Source: an uncultured SAR86 cluster bacterium
GTDB lineage: Bacteria; Pseudomonadota; Gammaproteobacteria; Magnimaribacterales; Magnimaribacteraceae
Direction: 5' to 3'
Assembly (NCBI GenBank): GCA_902517565.1
Contig: CABYCU010000004.1
Location: 1 to 64,000, forward strand
DNA length: 64,000 nucleotides
Shown here: piece by piece, positions 26,856-37,662 of the stretch
Layout of the letters: the number at the start of each line of letters is the position of its first letter
How positions within the stretch are numbered: position 1 is the stretch's first letter
Translations under genes and position numbers: made by a program
The notes under the pieces: generated by a model
The model's input: only the letters and a program-made list of their open reading frames with translations
Databases searched by the model: none
What the model was told of the DNA's origin: nothing

Positions 26856-27929
26856 ATGAAAATCAAATATATAGAAGATACACCAAGAAAAATACGAGAT
26901 TATGAAGATTCGGAACCCGAACTAGGTCCTCAAGAAGTTGAAGACATAGCTGAGATCTTTAAGACACCTTTGACTGGAACTTTTAATTGGGATTACTCTG
27001 TTCAAGATAATAGAATTGCTAAACTTTATGAACTTGGTAAAAAGCTTAATTGGAATGTCACTATGGATATTGATTGGGACAGACCTATGGTTGTATCTGA
27101 AGAAATTCCGCCTATGTTTTGGGATGAATACCCTCCTTATAAGAAACTTACCGATGACCAAAAGAGAGAATTTTTAAGACACAGAGGAGCAAGTCAATTT
27201 AGTCAATTTTTACATGGAGAACAAGGAGCACTTCTTGTTGCCTCTCAGTTAGTTTCTTGTGCACCAACCTATCAAGCTAAACTCTACGCTGCCTCTCAAG
27301 CTTTTGATGAAGCCAGGCATGTAGAGGCTTTTACAAAATATATACAAACTAGGTCAAAACTCATGTATCCAGTTGGATCCGGTCTTAAGAGTCTGCTGGA
27401 TAAAATACTTACTGATGAGAGATGGGATCTAAAGTTGATAGGTATGCAAATTATTATAGAGGGCCTTGCTTTAGCTGCATTTAATACCGCTAAAGCTGTG
27501 ACACCTGATCCCGTATTAAGAGATATACTTCATCTAATTATTAGAGATGAAGCTAGACATGTAACATTTGGAGTTAATTATCTAGAAGATTTCTTGGAGA
27601 ATCTATCAGATGAAGAAAGAGAAGACAGGGCAATGTTTGCTTATGAGGCGTGCGTGATAAGCAAAGAAAGACTTTTTCCAACAGATGTTTTTAGAAAATT
27701 TGGTTGGGACGAAGATGAGGCTAGAGAATTTTCAAATCAGGCTGGATTTGCAACGGAATTTCAAAGATTACTTTTTTCAAGGGTAGTACCTAATCTATCT
27801 AGAATTGGTTTGCTTACAGAGAAAGTGAGACCTTTATATGATGAACTTGGAGTCCTTGAATTTGAATCTCATACCTCTGATGATATCTCATGGGCTGAGT
27901 TAGAAAAACCATTAGATAGATCAGCTTAA
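26856..27929 (+). CDS. Ferritin-like di-iron carboxylate protein, function unknown
   Basis: A 357-residue soluble protein with the E..ExxH..E..ExxH pattern of the ferritin/R2/AurF superfamily. Likely iron ligands are Glu122 (HGEQG), Glu152 and His155 (DEARH), Glu202 (IEGLAL), Glu232 and His235 (DEARH). The two DEARH motifs are identical. It resembles uncharacterised ferritin-like proteins rather than class I ribonucleotide reductase R2 or storage ferritin, which are organised differently; an oxygenase or oxidase role is possible. The gene stands alone between dnaB and pyrG, with 82 bp before and 94 bp after, and no partner reductase gene is adjacent. The substrate cannot be inferred. Confidence 0.7.
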   Translation: MKIKYIEDTPRKIRDYEDSEPELGPQEVEDIAEIFKTPLTGTFNWDYSVQDNRIAKLYELGKKLNWNVTMDIDWDRPMVVSEEIPPMFWDEYPPYKKLTDDQKREFLRHRGASQFSQFLHGEQGALLVASQLVSCAPTYQAKLYAASQAFDEARHVEAFTKYIQTRSKLMYPVGSGLKSLLDKILTDERWDLKLIGMQIIIEGLALAAFNTAKAVTPDPVLRDILHLIIRDEARHVTFGVNYLEDFLENLSDEEREDRAMFAYEACVISKERLFPTDVFRKFGWDEDEAREFSNQAGFATEFQRLLFSRVVPNLSRIGLLTEKVRPLYDELGVLEFESHTSDDISWAELEKPLDRSA

Positions 27930-28023
27930 TTTTCTAATCCTATTGTTCCTTAGGCAGGTTTTTGTTAACCTGTAATCCCATCGTTAAGAAGTTATTTTTT
28001 ATTCAGCTTCTAATGGTCAATAG

Positions 28024-30491
<2,468 letters not shown>

Positions 30492-30499
30492 GAATATTA

Positions 30500-31774
30500 A
30501 TGAAAATTAAATCTATTGATGGCTTTGAGGTTATTGACTCTAGAGGTAATCCTACAGTTGGAGCAAAGGTCAATCTAGATAATTCTATTAGCGGTATTGC
30601 CTTCGTCCCTTCTGGAGCATCTACTGGCCAACATGAAGCAAATGAAAAACGTGATGGAGACGAAAATAGATATTTAGGTAAAGGGGTCCTTAATGCGGTC
30701 AACTCTATTAAGAATGAGATTGGATCTATATTAGAAGGTAAAGATGTAGAAGACCTCTTATCTAATGATCAACTGATGATTGATTTGGATGGTTCGGGCA
30801 ATAAGAGTAATCTCGGAGCTAATGCAATCCTAGCCGTATCTATGGCTTCAGCTAAGGCTGCATCTTCTTCAAGAAACATATCTTTATATCAATTCTTAAA
30901 TGAAAAATATTCAGAATTCTGCAAGGAAGAGATAGTTCCTTCATTACCAATTCCCATGATGAATATACTTAATGGAGGAGCTCACGCAGATAATCCAATC
31001 GATTTCCAAGAATTTATGATTCAACCAAGAGGGTTTTCTTCTTTTTCTGAATCCTTAAGGGCTGGTGTTGAAATATTTCACACTCTCAAGACAATTTTAA
31101 AATCAAAAGGATTAAATACTGCAGTAGGTGATGAAGGTGGGTTTGCTCCAAATTTAAAATCAGCTGAAGAGGCTCTAGATCTTATAATGGATGCCATTAA
31201 TGTAGCTGGTTATAAGCCCGGGGATCAAGTTGCATTATGTTTAGATATTGCAGCTACAGAATTTTACGGCAACTCAGTTTATAGTCTGGAAGGTATGAAT
31301 ACAAAACTTAATGCTTCGGATATGATTGAATACATTCAAGAACTTTGTAAAAAATATCCAATTAGTTCTGTTGAAGATGGACTTGATGAAGATGACTGGG
31401 ATGGTTGGACTGAACTTACAAGAACATTAGGTTCCGAAGTACAACTTGTAGGGGATGATTTATTTGTAACCAATCCAACACGAATCTCAAGAGGAATAAA
31501 ACAAAAATCTGCAAATGCAGTTTTGATCAAAGTAAATCAAATTGGTACTCTTGCAGAAACTTTTGAATCAGTTAGAACGTCAATCAATAATAACTTTAAT
31601 ACGGTTATCTCACATAGATCTGGAGAGACAGAAGACACATTCATAGCTGATCTAGTTGTAGGCTTGGCTTCAGGACAAATCAAAACAGGCGCACCATCTA
31701 GATCTGATAGAGTAGCAAAATATAATAGACTTTTGATGATAGAGTCGGAATCAGGCCTATGTCTAGGATCTTAA
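30500..31774 (+). CDS. eno: Enolase
   Basis: Glycolytic enzyme that interconverts 2-phosphoglycerate and phosphoenolpyruvate; in many bacteria it is also part of the RNA degradosome. The 424-residue sequence has the N-terminal FEVIDSRGNPTVGAKV, GASTGQHEANEKRDGD near 36-51 and GDEGGFAPNLKS near 209-220. Metal-binding acids lie in CLDIAATEFY, VEDGLDEDDWDGW and LVGDDLFVTNP, and SHRSGETEDTFIADL follows near 370-384. Length fits (E. coli 432). An AGGAA site lies before the ATG. Its 3' end overlaps ftsB by 16 bases. Confidence 0.98.
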   Translation: MKIKSIDGFEVIDSRGNPTVGAKVNLDNSISGIAFVPSGASTGQHEANEKRDGDENRYLGKGVLNAVNSIKNEIGSILEGKDVEDLLSNDQLMIDLDGSGNKSNLGANAILAVSMASAKAASSSRNISLYQFLNEKYSEFCKEEIVPSLPIPMMNILNGGAHADNPIDFQEFMIQPRGFSSFSESLRAGVEIFHTLKTILKSKGLNTAVGDEGGFAPNLKSAEEALDLIMDAINVAGYKPGDQVALCLDIAATEFYGNSVYSLEGMNTKLNASDMIEYIQELCKKYPISSVEDGLDEDDWDGWTELTRTLGSEVQLVGDDLFVTNPTRISRGIKQKSANAVLIKVNQIGTLAETFESVRTSINNNFNTVISHRSGETEDTFIADLVVGLASGQIKTGAPSRSDRVAKYNRLLMIESESGLCLGS

Positions 31775-32109
31775 AAAAAATTATTAAATTTTTTAGACAA
31801 GAACCATTTTTCTTATCTTCTTTTGTGATTCTGAGCTTAATAATTGGTTTTACCCAATATCAATCTTGGTTTGGAGATCACAGCAAAAGTGAATTACGTG
31901 GTCTAAAAGAAGAGATGGCAATGATTAAATTAGAGACTGATATCATTAAGAAATACAATGAAGGACTTTCAAGAGAAAAAGAAAAATTAAATTCTGGAAA
32001 AGAAGCGATAGAGGGAGTTGCCAGAATCGAACTAGGAATGATAAAACCTGGCGAAACTTTTTATGTCTTCAAAGAAGAAAACAAAATTGAAACTTTAAAA
32101 GATAACTAA
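31759..32109 (+). CDS. ftsB: Cell division protein FtsB (DivIC/septum initiator family)
   Basis: Bitopic divisome protein that forms a coiled coil with FtsL and binds FtsQ. The 116 residues have a basic cytoplasmic start, one membrane helix (PFFLSSFVILSLIIGFTQYQSWF, about 16-38), a coiled-coil segment (about 43-80) and a conserved end (GVARIELGMIKPGETFYVF, near 88-106), which matches the family's ARxELGMIKPGE pattern. It lies between eno and ispD, its normal place. The start is inside the end of eno. Confidence 0.93.
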   Translation: MSRILKKIIKFFRQEPFFLSSFVILSLIIGFTQYQSWFGDHSKSELRGLKEEMAMIKLETDIIKKYNEGLSREKEKLNSGKEAIEGVARIELGMIKPGETFYVFKEENKIETLKDN

Positions 32110-32110
32110 A

Positions 32111-32803
32111 TTGATAAATCCATTTGTAGTAATACTGCCTTGCGCTGGATCTGGATCAAGATTAGGTTCAGATACTCCTAAGCAATATATAAAAATAAAT
32201 GGAAAAACTGTCCTTCAATATTCTATAGATCTTTTTTTAACCTTTGACGAATGCGTAAAGATTGTCGTAGCAATATCTGAATCAGGTCAACTCCATAAAG
32301 ATTTAATAGAAAACGGCAAGATAGATATTGTTCAAGGAGGCAAATCTCGAGCACAATCTGTAAAGCTATGCTTCAATCACTTGGTTGGTAATGGTTATAT
32401 AGAAGATGTCTTAATTCATGATGCAGCAAGACCCTGTTTAGAAAAATCTGAAGTTAAAGAATTCTTAGAACTTTTTTCATTATCAAAATACGATGGCTCT
32501 ATTTTTGCTCATCATGCAACAGATACAGTAAAAACATCTATCGATGGGAAGGTTATAGATAACACAGTAAATAGATCTCAGTTATGGCATGCTGAAACTC
32601 CGCAAATATTTAATTCTTCTAAACTTTCTAAGGCCTACCATTATTATAAAGATGATATCTGTGACCTTACCGATGAATCTTCTCTGTTCGATAAAACAGA
32701 AGATAAAATTCATCTATATGCTCACTCTTTCAATAACTTGAAAATCACATTTAAAGAAGACTTACAATTGGCAGAATATTTAATTAATAACATTAAGGAT
32801 TAA
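32111..32803 (+). CDS. ispD: 2-C-methyl-D-erythritol 4-phosphate cytidylyltransferase
   Basis: Third step of the MEP isoprenoid pathway: transfers CMP from CTP to methylerythritol phosphate. The 230-residue product has the nucleotidyltransferase loop PCAGSGSRLGSDTPKQY near 10-26, VLIHDAARPCLEK near 98-110 and a TPQIFNSSKL segment near 164-173. A TTG start at 32111 is used, one base after the ftsB stop; no nearby in-frame ATG agrees with the conserved start. ispF follows after four bases. Confidence 0.95.
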   Translation: MINPFVVILPCAGSGSRLGSDTPKQYIKINGKTVLQYSIDLFLTFDECVKIVVAISESGQLHKDLIENGKIDIVQGGKSRAQSVKLCFNHLVGNGYIEDVLIHDAARPCLEKSEVKEFLELFSLSKYDGSIFAHHATDTVKTSIDGKVIDNTVNRSQLWHAETPQIFNSSKLSKAYHYYKDDICDLTDESSLFDKTEDKIHLYAHSFNNLKITFKEDLQLAEYLINNIKD

Positions 32804-32807
32804 GGAA

Positions 32808-33278
32808 ATGAGAATTGGACAGGGTTATGATGCCCATAAAATAATACCCGGATCAGGGATGACTTTAGGAGGTGTTGTAATTGAATGTAATTATTCCATT
32901 GAAGCTTATTCTGACGGCGATATCATTATCCATTCACTTATCGATGCTTTACTCGGAGCCGCCGCATACGGTGACCTTGGAGCTATTTTTCCTTCTGATG
33001 ATAAATTAATTGAAGGTATTTCTAGCACCTCCATGTTATCAACCGTATTAGAGAAAATGAAAGAAGATCAGTATAAAATAATCAACATCGATCTTACTTA
33101 TATTGGACAAGTGCCTAAATTGATATCTTACCGAGAAGAAATACGCAGCAGTTTGTCAAGATTATTAGGGGTAGATATCGGAGATATAAGCTGTAAGGCA
33201 ACTACCACTGATGGCTTGGGTTTTGAAGGAAAAACTGAAGGAATATCTTGTCACTGTGTTGTGCTTATAGATAGGTAA
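32808..33278 (+). CDS. ispF: 2-C-methyl-D-erythritol 2,4-cyclodiphosphate synthase
   Basis: Zinc-dependent trimeric enzyme of the MEP pathway that cyclises the CDP-methylerythritol phosphate made after IspD and IspE. The 156 residues start RIGQGYDAHKI with the metal-binding Asp and His, followed by SDGDIIIHSLIDALLGAAAYGDLGAIFPSDD near 35-65 and KATTTDGLGFEGKTEGISCHCVVLI near 130-154. Length is normal. A truD gene, often next, is absent; surE follows after nine bases. Confidence 0.97.
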   Translation: MRIGQGYDAHKIIPGSGMTLGGVVIECNYSIEAYSDGDIIIHSLIDALLGAAAYGDLGAIFPSDDKLIEGISSTSMLSTVLEKMKEDQYKIINIDLTYIGQVPKLISYREEIRSSLSRLLGVDIGDISCKATTTDGLGFEGKTEGISCHCVVLIDR

Positions 33279-33287
33279 AATAATCTG

Positions 33288-34058
33288 ATGCTTAAAATAT
33301 TACTTTCTAATGATGATGGATATGATGCTCCGGGGATAAAAGTGATTTTTGAAATACTCAAAGATTTTGCTGAAATCTTTGTTGTTGCGCCGGAAGTAAA
33401 TCATAGTGGAGCAGGATGCTCCATAACTACCAACAAACCAATGACGGTTCAGAAACATAAAAACGGCTTTCTATCACTAACTGGAAAACCAGCTGACTGT
33501 GTCTATGTTGGTATTCATGAGTTAGCTCCGTGGACGCCGGATATCGTTATTAGTGGAGTCAATTTAGGAGCAAATATGGGTGAAGACCTACTTTATTCAG
33601 GAACTGTTGGAGCAGCTCTGGAAGCTAGAGGGCTCAATTATCCATCTATCGCTATTTCTGCTGCTGCTTTTCATCAACCAGGTTCTCAAGATTATATGGA
33701 TCCTAATTATGAAACGGCAGCATATGTGGTTAGAGACTTACTCCACAATTATAAATTAGAAGAGATTGACTCTTCTTTAGTATTAAACATCAATACACCA
33801 AATGTAGATTTTTCAAAAGATCTCCAATATGTAATCACTACTGTCGGTACTTGGGACTCTAGAAGCCCTCCAGAAGTACAACAAGATGAAACAGGACTGA
33901 AGACATACTGGACTACTCATAGAGATAAGCTGCCAAAAAATGAAGAAAATTCTGATATTAAGACACTTCAGGATAATAAGGTTTCCATTTCTCCTATCTT
34001 TCCTGAATTCTCAATAAATAATAAACGAAATATCAGTTTTCAATTGGAAAAAAGATGA
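33288..34058 (+). CDS. surE: 5'-nucleotidase / survival protein SurE
   Basis: Metal-dependent nucleoside monophosphate phosphatase. The 256-residue protein begins MLKILLSNDDGYDAPGIKVI with the DD metal site, followed by VVAPEVNHSGAGCSIT near 34-49, SLTGKPADCVYVGI near 63-76, and ISGVNLGANMGEDLLYSGTVGAALEA near 86-111 with the metal-binding Asn. E. coli SurE is 253 residues. The stop overlaps the pcm start as ATGA, preserving the surE-pcm pair that repairs stationary-phase damage in E. coli. Confidence 0.97.
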   Translation: MLKILLSNDDGYDAPGIKVIFEILKDFAEIFVVAPEVNHSGAGCSITTNKPMTVQKHKNGFLSLTGKPADCVYVGIHELAPWTPDIVISGVNLGANMGEDLLYSGTVGAALEARGLNYPSIAISAAAFHQPGSQDYMDPNYETAAYVVRDLLHNYKLEEIDSSLVLNINTPNVDFSKDLQYVITTVGTWDSRSPPEVQQDETGLKTYWTTHRDKLPKNEENSDIKTLQDNKVSISPIFPEFSINNKRNISFQLEKR

Positions 34059-34738
34059 GTGTAGATAAAGAATCTTACCAAGGTCAAGGCATGACCTCTC
34101 TGCGAACAAGGCAGAGACTCATTCAAAGATTGACCGAAAAAGGCATTTCTGACGTGAGGGTCTTAGAAGCCATGAGGGACACCCCGAGACATCTTTTCTT
34201 AGACGAAGCAATTTCAAGCAGAGCTTACGAGGATTTGGCTTTACCAATTGGGTATCAACAAACAATATCCCAACCTTATGTTGTAGCTAAAATGACCGAG
34301 CACCTCATTTCTGATGAGCGCTTGACCGCAATACCACTTAAAGACACTCTTGAAATAGGAACTGGATGTGGATATCAAACCTATTTACTTTCTATATTTT
34401 CAAAAAAAGTCACTACCATCGAACGAATCAAACCTTTGCAAGAGAAAGCAAAAAAGACACTCGAAGAATTGAAAGTTAAAAATGTTAATTTCATATTAGA
34501 TGATGGGAATGGCTTAGATAATAGAAAGTATGATGCGATTCTATCGGCTGCAGCTCCTCTAGAAGTACCCTTAAATTTAAAAGAAAGACTTAATATTGGT
34601 GGAAAATTAATACTACCCGTTGGAGATAGTAAGCAACAAAATCTGATTTTCATCAAAAGAATAAGTAAGGATAAATATACGGAAGAAAAACTAGAAGATG
34701 TTTTATTCGTGCCCTTACTCAAAGGAGTGGTTTCATAG
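34055..34738 (+). CDS. pcm: Protein-L-isoaspartate O-methyltransferase
   Basis: SAM-dependent enzyme that methylates isoaspartyl residues and starts their repair. The 227-residue sequence contains RVLEAMRDTPRHLFLDEAISSRAYEDLALPIGYQQTISQPYVVAKM near 35-80, the SAM loop TLEIGTGCGYQTYLLS near 98-113, and a LNIGGKLILPVGD segment near 183-195. It is slightly longer than E. coli Pcm (208). In many relatives nlpD and rpoS follow; here the next gene encodes a DUF368 membrane protein whose probable AUA start overlaps the pcm stop. Confidence 0.96.
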   Translation: MSVDKESYQGQGMTSLRTRQRLIQRLTEKGISDVRVLEAMRDTPRHLFLDEAISSRAYEDLALPIGYQQTISQPYVVAKMTEHLISDERLTAIPLKDTLEIGTGCGYQTYLLSIFSKKVTTIERIKPLQEKAKKTLEELKVKNVNFILDDGNGLDNRKYDAILSAAAPLEVPLNLKERLNIGGKLILPVGDSKQQNLIFIKRISKDKYTEEKLEDVLFVPLLKGVVS

Positions 34739-35580
34739 ATTCTAGAATAAAAAAAATTACTTTTTTCTTCAAAGGTATGGCTTTGGGGATTGCGGAAGTT
34801 ATACCCGGTATTTCTGGAGGAACCTTAGCATTAATTTTAGGAATTTATGAAAGGCTTATAAACGCTATCCACTCTTTCGATCTTTCACTTTTACGTTCCT
34901 TGAAAGAAAGGAGAATGTCATTAGCTTGGAAGCAAGTGGATGGAAATTTTATTTTTATACTCCTTGCGGGTATGCTAATTTCAATTTTTAGTCTTTCATC
35001 AATAATTTTATTTATCATGAAAGAGTACCCGATTGCGTTCAAATCCTTTCTCTCAGCACTTTTAATCTTTTCAGCTTTTTTAGAGCCATTAAAGCCAAAG
35101 ATTTCGAAAACATTTCTCTTGGGAATAGTAATATCTTTTATTATATGTAGTCTTCTTTATTTTTTACCAGAAAGTGAAATGACAGAAATCGATAACTGGT
35201 ATTTATTCTTTTCCGGGTTTTTAGCCATAACGGCACTGGTCGTCCCTGGAATATCAGGGAGTTTTATCTTACTATTAATGGGCTCTTATTCATCTATATT
35301 AACTGCAGTTAGAGATTTCGATATTTCGATACTTATTACTTTTATTTTTGGAGCCGCTCTTGGACTGCTCACAATTGTAAGATTAATAAAGTTGTTCTAT
35401 GAGAAGAAAAAAGACTTACTGATGGCAATATTCTTTGGATTAATAGTTTTTTGTGTGCCTCTTATTTGGATTAATGAATCTGTTGATATTTTTTCATCCT
35501 TCGAAGTTACTCCATTTTTATTTGGAATATTTCTTGGAGGTCTTTTAATCTTTTTGCTTCAAAAAGTAAGAGAAAGTTAA
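34735..35580 (+). CDS. DUF368-family multi-spanning membrane protein, probable AUA start
   Basis: Polytopic inner-membrane protein with the DUF368 pattern [30 protein letters not shown], repeated in weaker form as [18 protein letters not shown], which suggests an inverted internal duplication. Members of this family have been linked to undecaprenyl-phosphate recycling; that role is not shown by the sequence itself. The first ATG at 34777 would cut off FFFKG, which is normally present just before this motif. Reading from ATA at 34735 restores it ([17 protein letters not shown]), and AGGAG at 34723-34727 is 7 nt upstream. If the ATG is used the protein is 267 residues, otherwise about 281. Its stop overlaps the fdxA stop by four bases. 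Confidence 0.85.
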   Translation: MDSRIKKITFFFKGMALGIAEVIPGISGGTLALILGIYERLINAIHSFDLSLLRSLKERRMSLAWKQVDGNFIFILLAGMLISIFSLSSIILFIMKEYPIAFKSFLSALLIFSAFLEPLKPKISKTFLLGIVISFIICSLLYFLPESEMTEIDNWYLFFSGFLAITALVVPGISGSFILLLMGSYSSILTAVRDFDISILITFIFGAALGLLTIVRLIKLFYEKKKDLLMAIFFGLIVFCVPLIWINESVDIFSSFEVTPFLFGIFLGGLLIFLLQKVRES

Positions 35581-35900
35581 CGTTCAATCATTTCAAATTT
35601 ACCTTGCACTTCCTTCCATTCGTCAGAATCTGGTAAAGGTTCCTTTTGCTCCACTATATTTGGCCATTCTAAGCAAAGTTCTGCATTCAGTTCTATATAT
35701 TTTATTTGGTCATCTGGCACTTCATCCTCAGAATAAATAGCCTCAATAGGACATTCTGGCTCACACAAAGCGCAGTCTATGCATTCATCAGGATTAATAA
35801 CCAGCATGTTTGGTCCCTCGTAGAAACAGTCTACTGGGCATACTTCAACACAGTCTGTTAGCTTACATTTAACGCAAGCATCTCCAACAATGAAAGCCAT
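35577..35900 (-). CDS. fdxA: Seven-iron ferredoxin FdxA ([3Fe-4S][4Fe-4S])
   Basis: Small electron carrier of the Azotobacter FdI type. With the start at 35900 ([17 protein letters not shown]) the product has 107 residues, close to Azotobacter FdI. Cluster ligands are in [18 protein letters not shown] (residues 9-26) and [12 protein letters not shown] (near 39-50), followed by the long C-terminal extension typical of this family. An ATG three codons upstream is possible but lies outside the conserved start. In relatives fdxA lies next to mutS and pncC-recA; mutS is missing here. Confidence 0.95.
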   Translation of the reverse strand: MAFIVGDACVKCKLTDCVEVCPVDCFYEGPNMLVINPDECIDCALCEPECPIEAIYSEDEVPDDQIKYIELNAELCLEWPNIVEQKEPLPDSDEWKEVQGKFEMIER

Positions 35901-35995
35901 GTAGAACATTTTATCAGCTAACCAATATTTCAGTAACCATCATCTAGACAAAGACATGATTTCTGTTCTAATACTTATTATTAATATTTTGTAAA

Positions 35996-36484
35996 TTGGA
36001 ATTAAAAAAATTAGAAACTCTTAGTGCCGATTTGGGTGCATTGCTGCAGAAAAATGAGATGTATTTTACCGCTGCAGAGTCTTGTACAGGAGGATTACTG
36101 TCCCAGTCTATTGTGTCTGTCCCTGGAAGTTCAGCATGGTTTGGTTGTAGTTTTGTAACATATTCAAACATCTCAAAACACAAAATTCTTGGTGTTTCTA
36201 AAGAGACCTTAAACTCATACGGGGCAGTTAGTGAAGAAGTAGTCGGGGAAATGGTTAGTGGAGCTTTGAAAGAAAGTAGGGCTAATCTTGGAGTGTCTAT
36301 AAGTGGTATCGCTGGACCTGGTGGAGGATCTATAGAAAGACCGGTCGGTACAGTTTGTATAGCTTGGAAGTTAAATGATGAATCAGAAATTAAGAAGACT
36401 TTCCTATTTGAAGGAGATAGGAATCAAGTACGACATGCAACAGTCGTTAAAGCATTAGAGGGGGCTATAGCTTTATTAAAATAA
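35996..36484 (+). CDS. pncC: Nicotinamide-nucleotide amidase PncC (CinA C-terminal domain)
   Basis: Deamidates NMN to NaMN to recycle NAD breakdown products. The 162-residue protein has the CinA-C signature: FTAAESCTGGLLSQSIVSVPGSSAWF near 23-48, TYSNISKHKILGV near 54-66, YGAVSEEVV near 74-82 and SISGIAGPGGGSIERPVGTVCIAW near 100-123. Start is a TTG at 35996 (MELKKLETL). The single-domain form directly upstream of recA is typical of Gammaproteobacteria. Confidence 0.95.
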   Translation: MELKKLETLSADLGALLQKNEMYFTAAESCTGGLLSQSIVSVPGSSAWFGCSFVTYSNISKHKILGVSKETLNSYGAVSEEVVGEMVSGALKESRANLGVSISGIAGPGGGSIERPVGTVCIAWKLNDESEIKKTFLFEGDRNQVRHATVVKALEGAIALLK

Positions 36485-36494
36485 ATTTAAATAA

Positions 36495-36525
36495 TACTGT
36501 TTATTTATACAGTATTTTGTATAAT
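36495..36525 (+). promoter_or_regulatory. recA promoter with LexA (SOS) box
   Basis: TACTGT at 36495-36500 and ACAGTA at 36509-36514 form a perfect CTGT-N8-ACAG LexA palindrome with an AT-only centre. A consensus TATAAT -10 element lies at 36520-36525, 29 bases before the recA ATG, and the LexA box covers the -35 region. This shows classic gammaproteobacterial SOS control of recA and implies that the genome has a LexA of the E. coli type. Confidence 0.9.
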
Positions 36526-36553
36526 GCGATGATATTCAAGATGGAGAAATATT

Positions 36554-37573
36554 ATGGCTCAAAAAAAGGTGACAGACATAAAAGAAGTAGATAAGTCGAA
36601 ACAACTAGATAGTGCCCTAGGTCAAATTGAAAGACAGTTTGGTTCTGGCACTGTAATGCGTATGGGTGAAAAAAGGCGTGAAAAAATACCTGCTATACCA
36701 ACAGGCTCTTATGGACTTGATATAGCCTTAGGAATAGGTGGACTGCCTAGAGGAAGAATAGTAGAGATTTATGGCCCTGAATCTTCTGGAAAAACAACAC
36801 TCACACTTGAGGTGATAGCACAATGTCAAAAATTAGGTGGAACAGCTGCATTTATAGATGCTGAACATGCATTGGATCCTATTTATGCAGAAAAACTAGG
36901 AGTTAATGTAGATGAGTTGCTAGTTTCTCAACCAGATACAGGAGAACAGGCTCTTGAAGTCGCTGACATAATGGTTTCATCTGGTGGAATTGATATCTTG
37001 GTTATTGATTCAGTCGCAGCTTTAGTCCCTAAGGCCGAAATAGAAGGTGAAATGGGAGACCATCATGTAGGGTTGCAAGCAAGGCTCATGTCTCAAGCTC
37101 TCAGAAAAATTACAGGTAATGTTCAAAAATCAGGTACTTTAGTTATCTTTATTAATCAAATTAGGCACAAAATAGGAGTAATGTTCGGTAGCCCTGAAAC
37201 AACGGCAGGGGGAAATGCCCTTAAATTTTATTCTTCAGTAAGAATGGACATAAGACGGATCGGTACCGTCAAAGATGGTGATGAAGCCGTAGGCAATGAA
37301 ACAAGAGTTAAAGTAGTTAAAAATAAAGTATCGCCTCCTTTCAAACAGGCAGAGTTTCAAATCCTATATAACAAGGGTATAAACCGATTGGGAGAGCTAA
37401 TAGATAAAGGTGCTGATCTAGATATCATAGAAAAAGCGGGAGCTTGGTATAGTTACAATGGTGAAAAAATCGGGCAAGGTAAGGCTAACTCGATCGAATT
37501 CCTTGAGCAAAATCCTAAGCTACTCAAGACAATAGAGAAGCAAGTAATAGAGGCAATCACTAAAGAAGACTAA
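36554..37573 (+). CDS. recA: Recombinase RecA
   Basis: Strand-exchange ATPase and LexA co-protease. The 339-residue sequence has the N-terminal polymerisation helix ([25 protein letters not shown] pattern), Walker [10 protein letters not shown] near 69-77, [11 protein letters not shown] near 96-106, Walker [15 protein letters not shown] near 143-156, L1 [19 protein letters not shown] and L2 [26 protein letters not shown]. The gene has its own SOS-controlled promoter. recX, often next, is absent; a terminator-like hairpin and a thiolase gene follow. Confidence 0.99.
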   Translation: MAQKKVTDIKEVDKSKQLDSALGQIERQFGSGTVMRMGEKRREKIPAIPTGSYGLDIALGIGGLPRGRIVEIYGPESSGKTTLTLEVIAQCQKLGGTAAFIDAEHALDPIYAEKLGVNVDELLVSQPDTGEQALEVADIMVSSGGIDILVIDSVAALVPKAEIEGEMGDHHVGLQARLMSQALRKITGNVQKSGTLVIFINQIRHKIGVMFGSPETTAGGNALKFYSSVRMDIRRIGTVKDGDEAVGNETRVKVVKNKVSPPFKQAEFQILYNKGINRLGELIDKGADLDIIEKAGAWYSYNGEKIGQGKANSIEFLEQNPKLLKTIEKQVIEAITKED

Positions 37574-37615
37574 TTTCCCTTTCTCTTAGAGCCTATTTTG
37601 TTATAGGATTCAATT

Positions 37616-37641
37616 GTGGCGACTATATAGGTCGCCACTTT
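37616..37641 (+). terminator. Hairpin terminator after recA
   Basis: GTGGCGAC (37616-37623) and GTCGCCAC (37631-37638) form a perfect eight-pair, GC-rich stem with a seven-base loop, followed by TTTCAT. It lies 42 bp after the recA stop and 25 bp before the thiolase start. The T run is short, so termination may be partial. Another small stem (CCTAT/ATAGG, 37592-37607) lies just upstream. Confidence 0.6.
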
Positions 37642-37662
37642 CATAAAATAATAGGAGAGATT

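Noticed and set aside
27955..27972. Hairpin CAGGTT/AACCTG between the ferritin-like gene and pyrG
   Set aside because: The six-pair stem is followed by TAATCCC and not by a T run, so it was not called a terminator.
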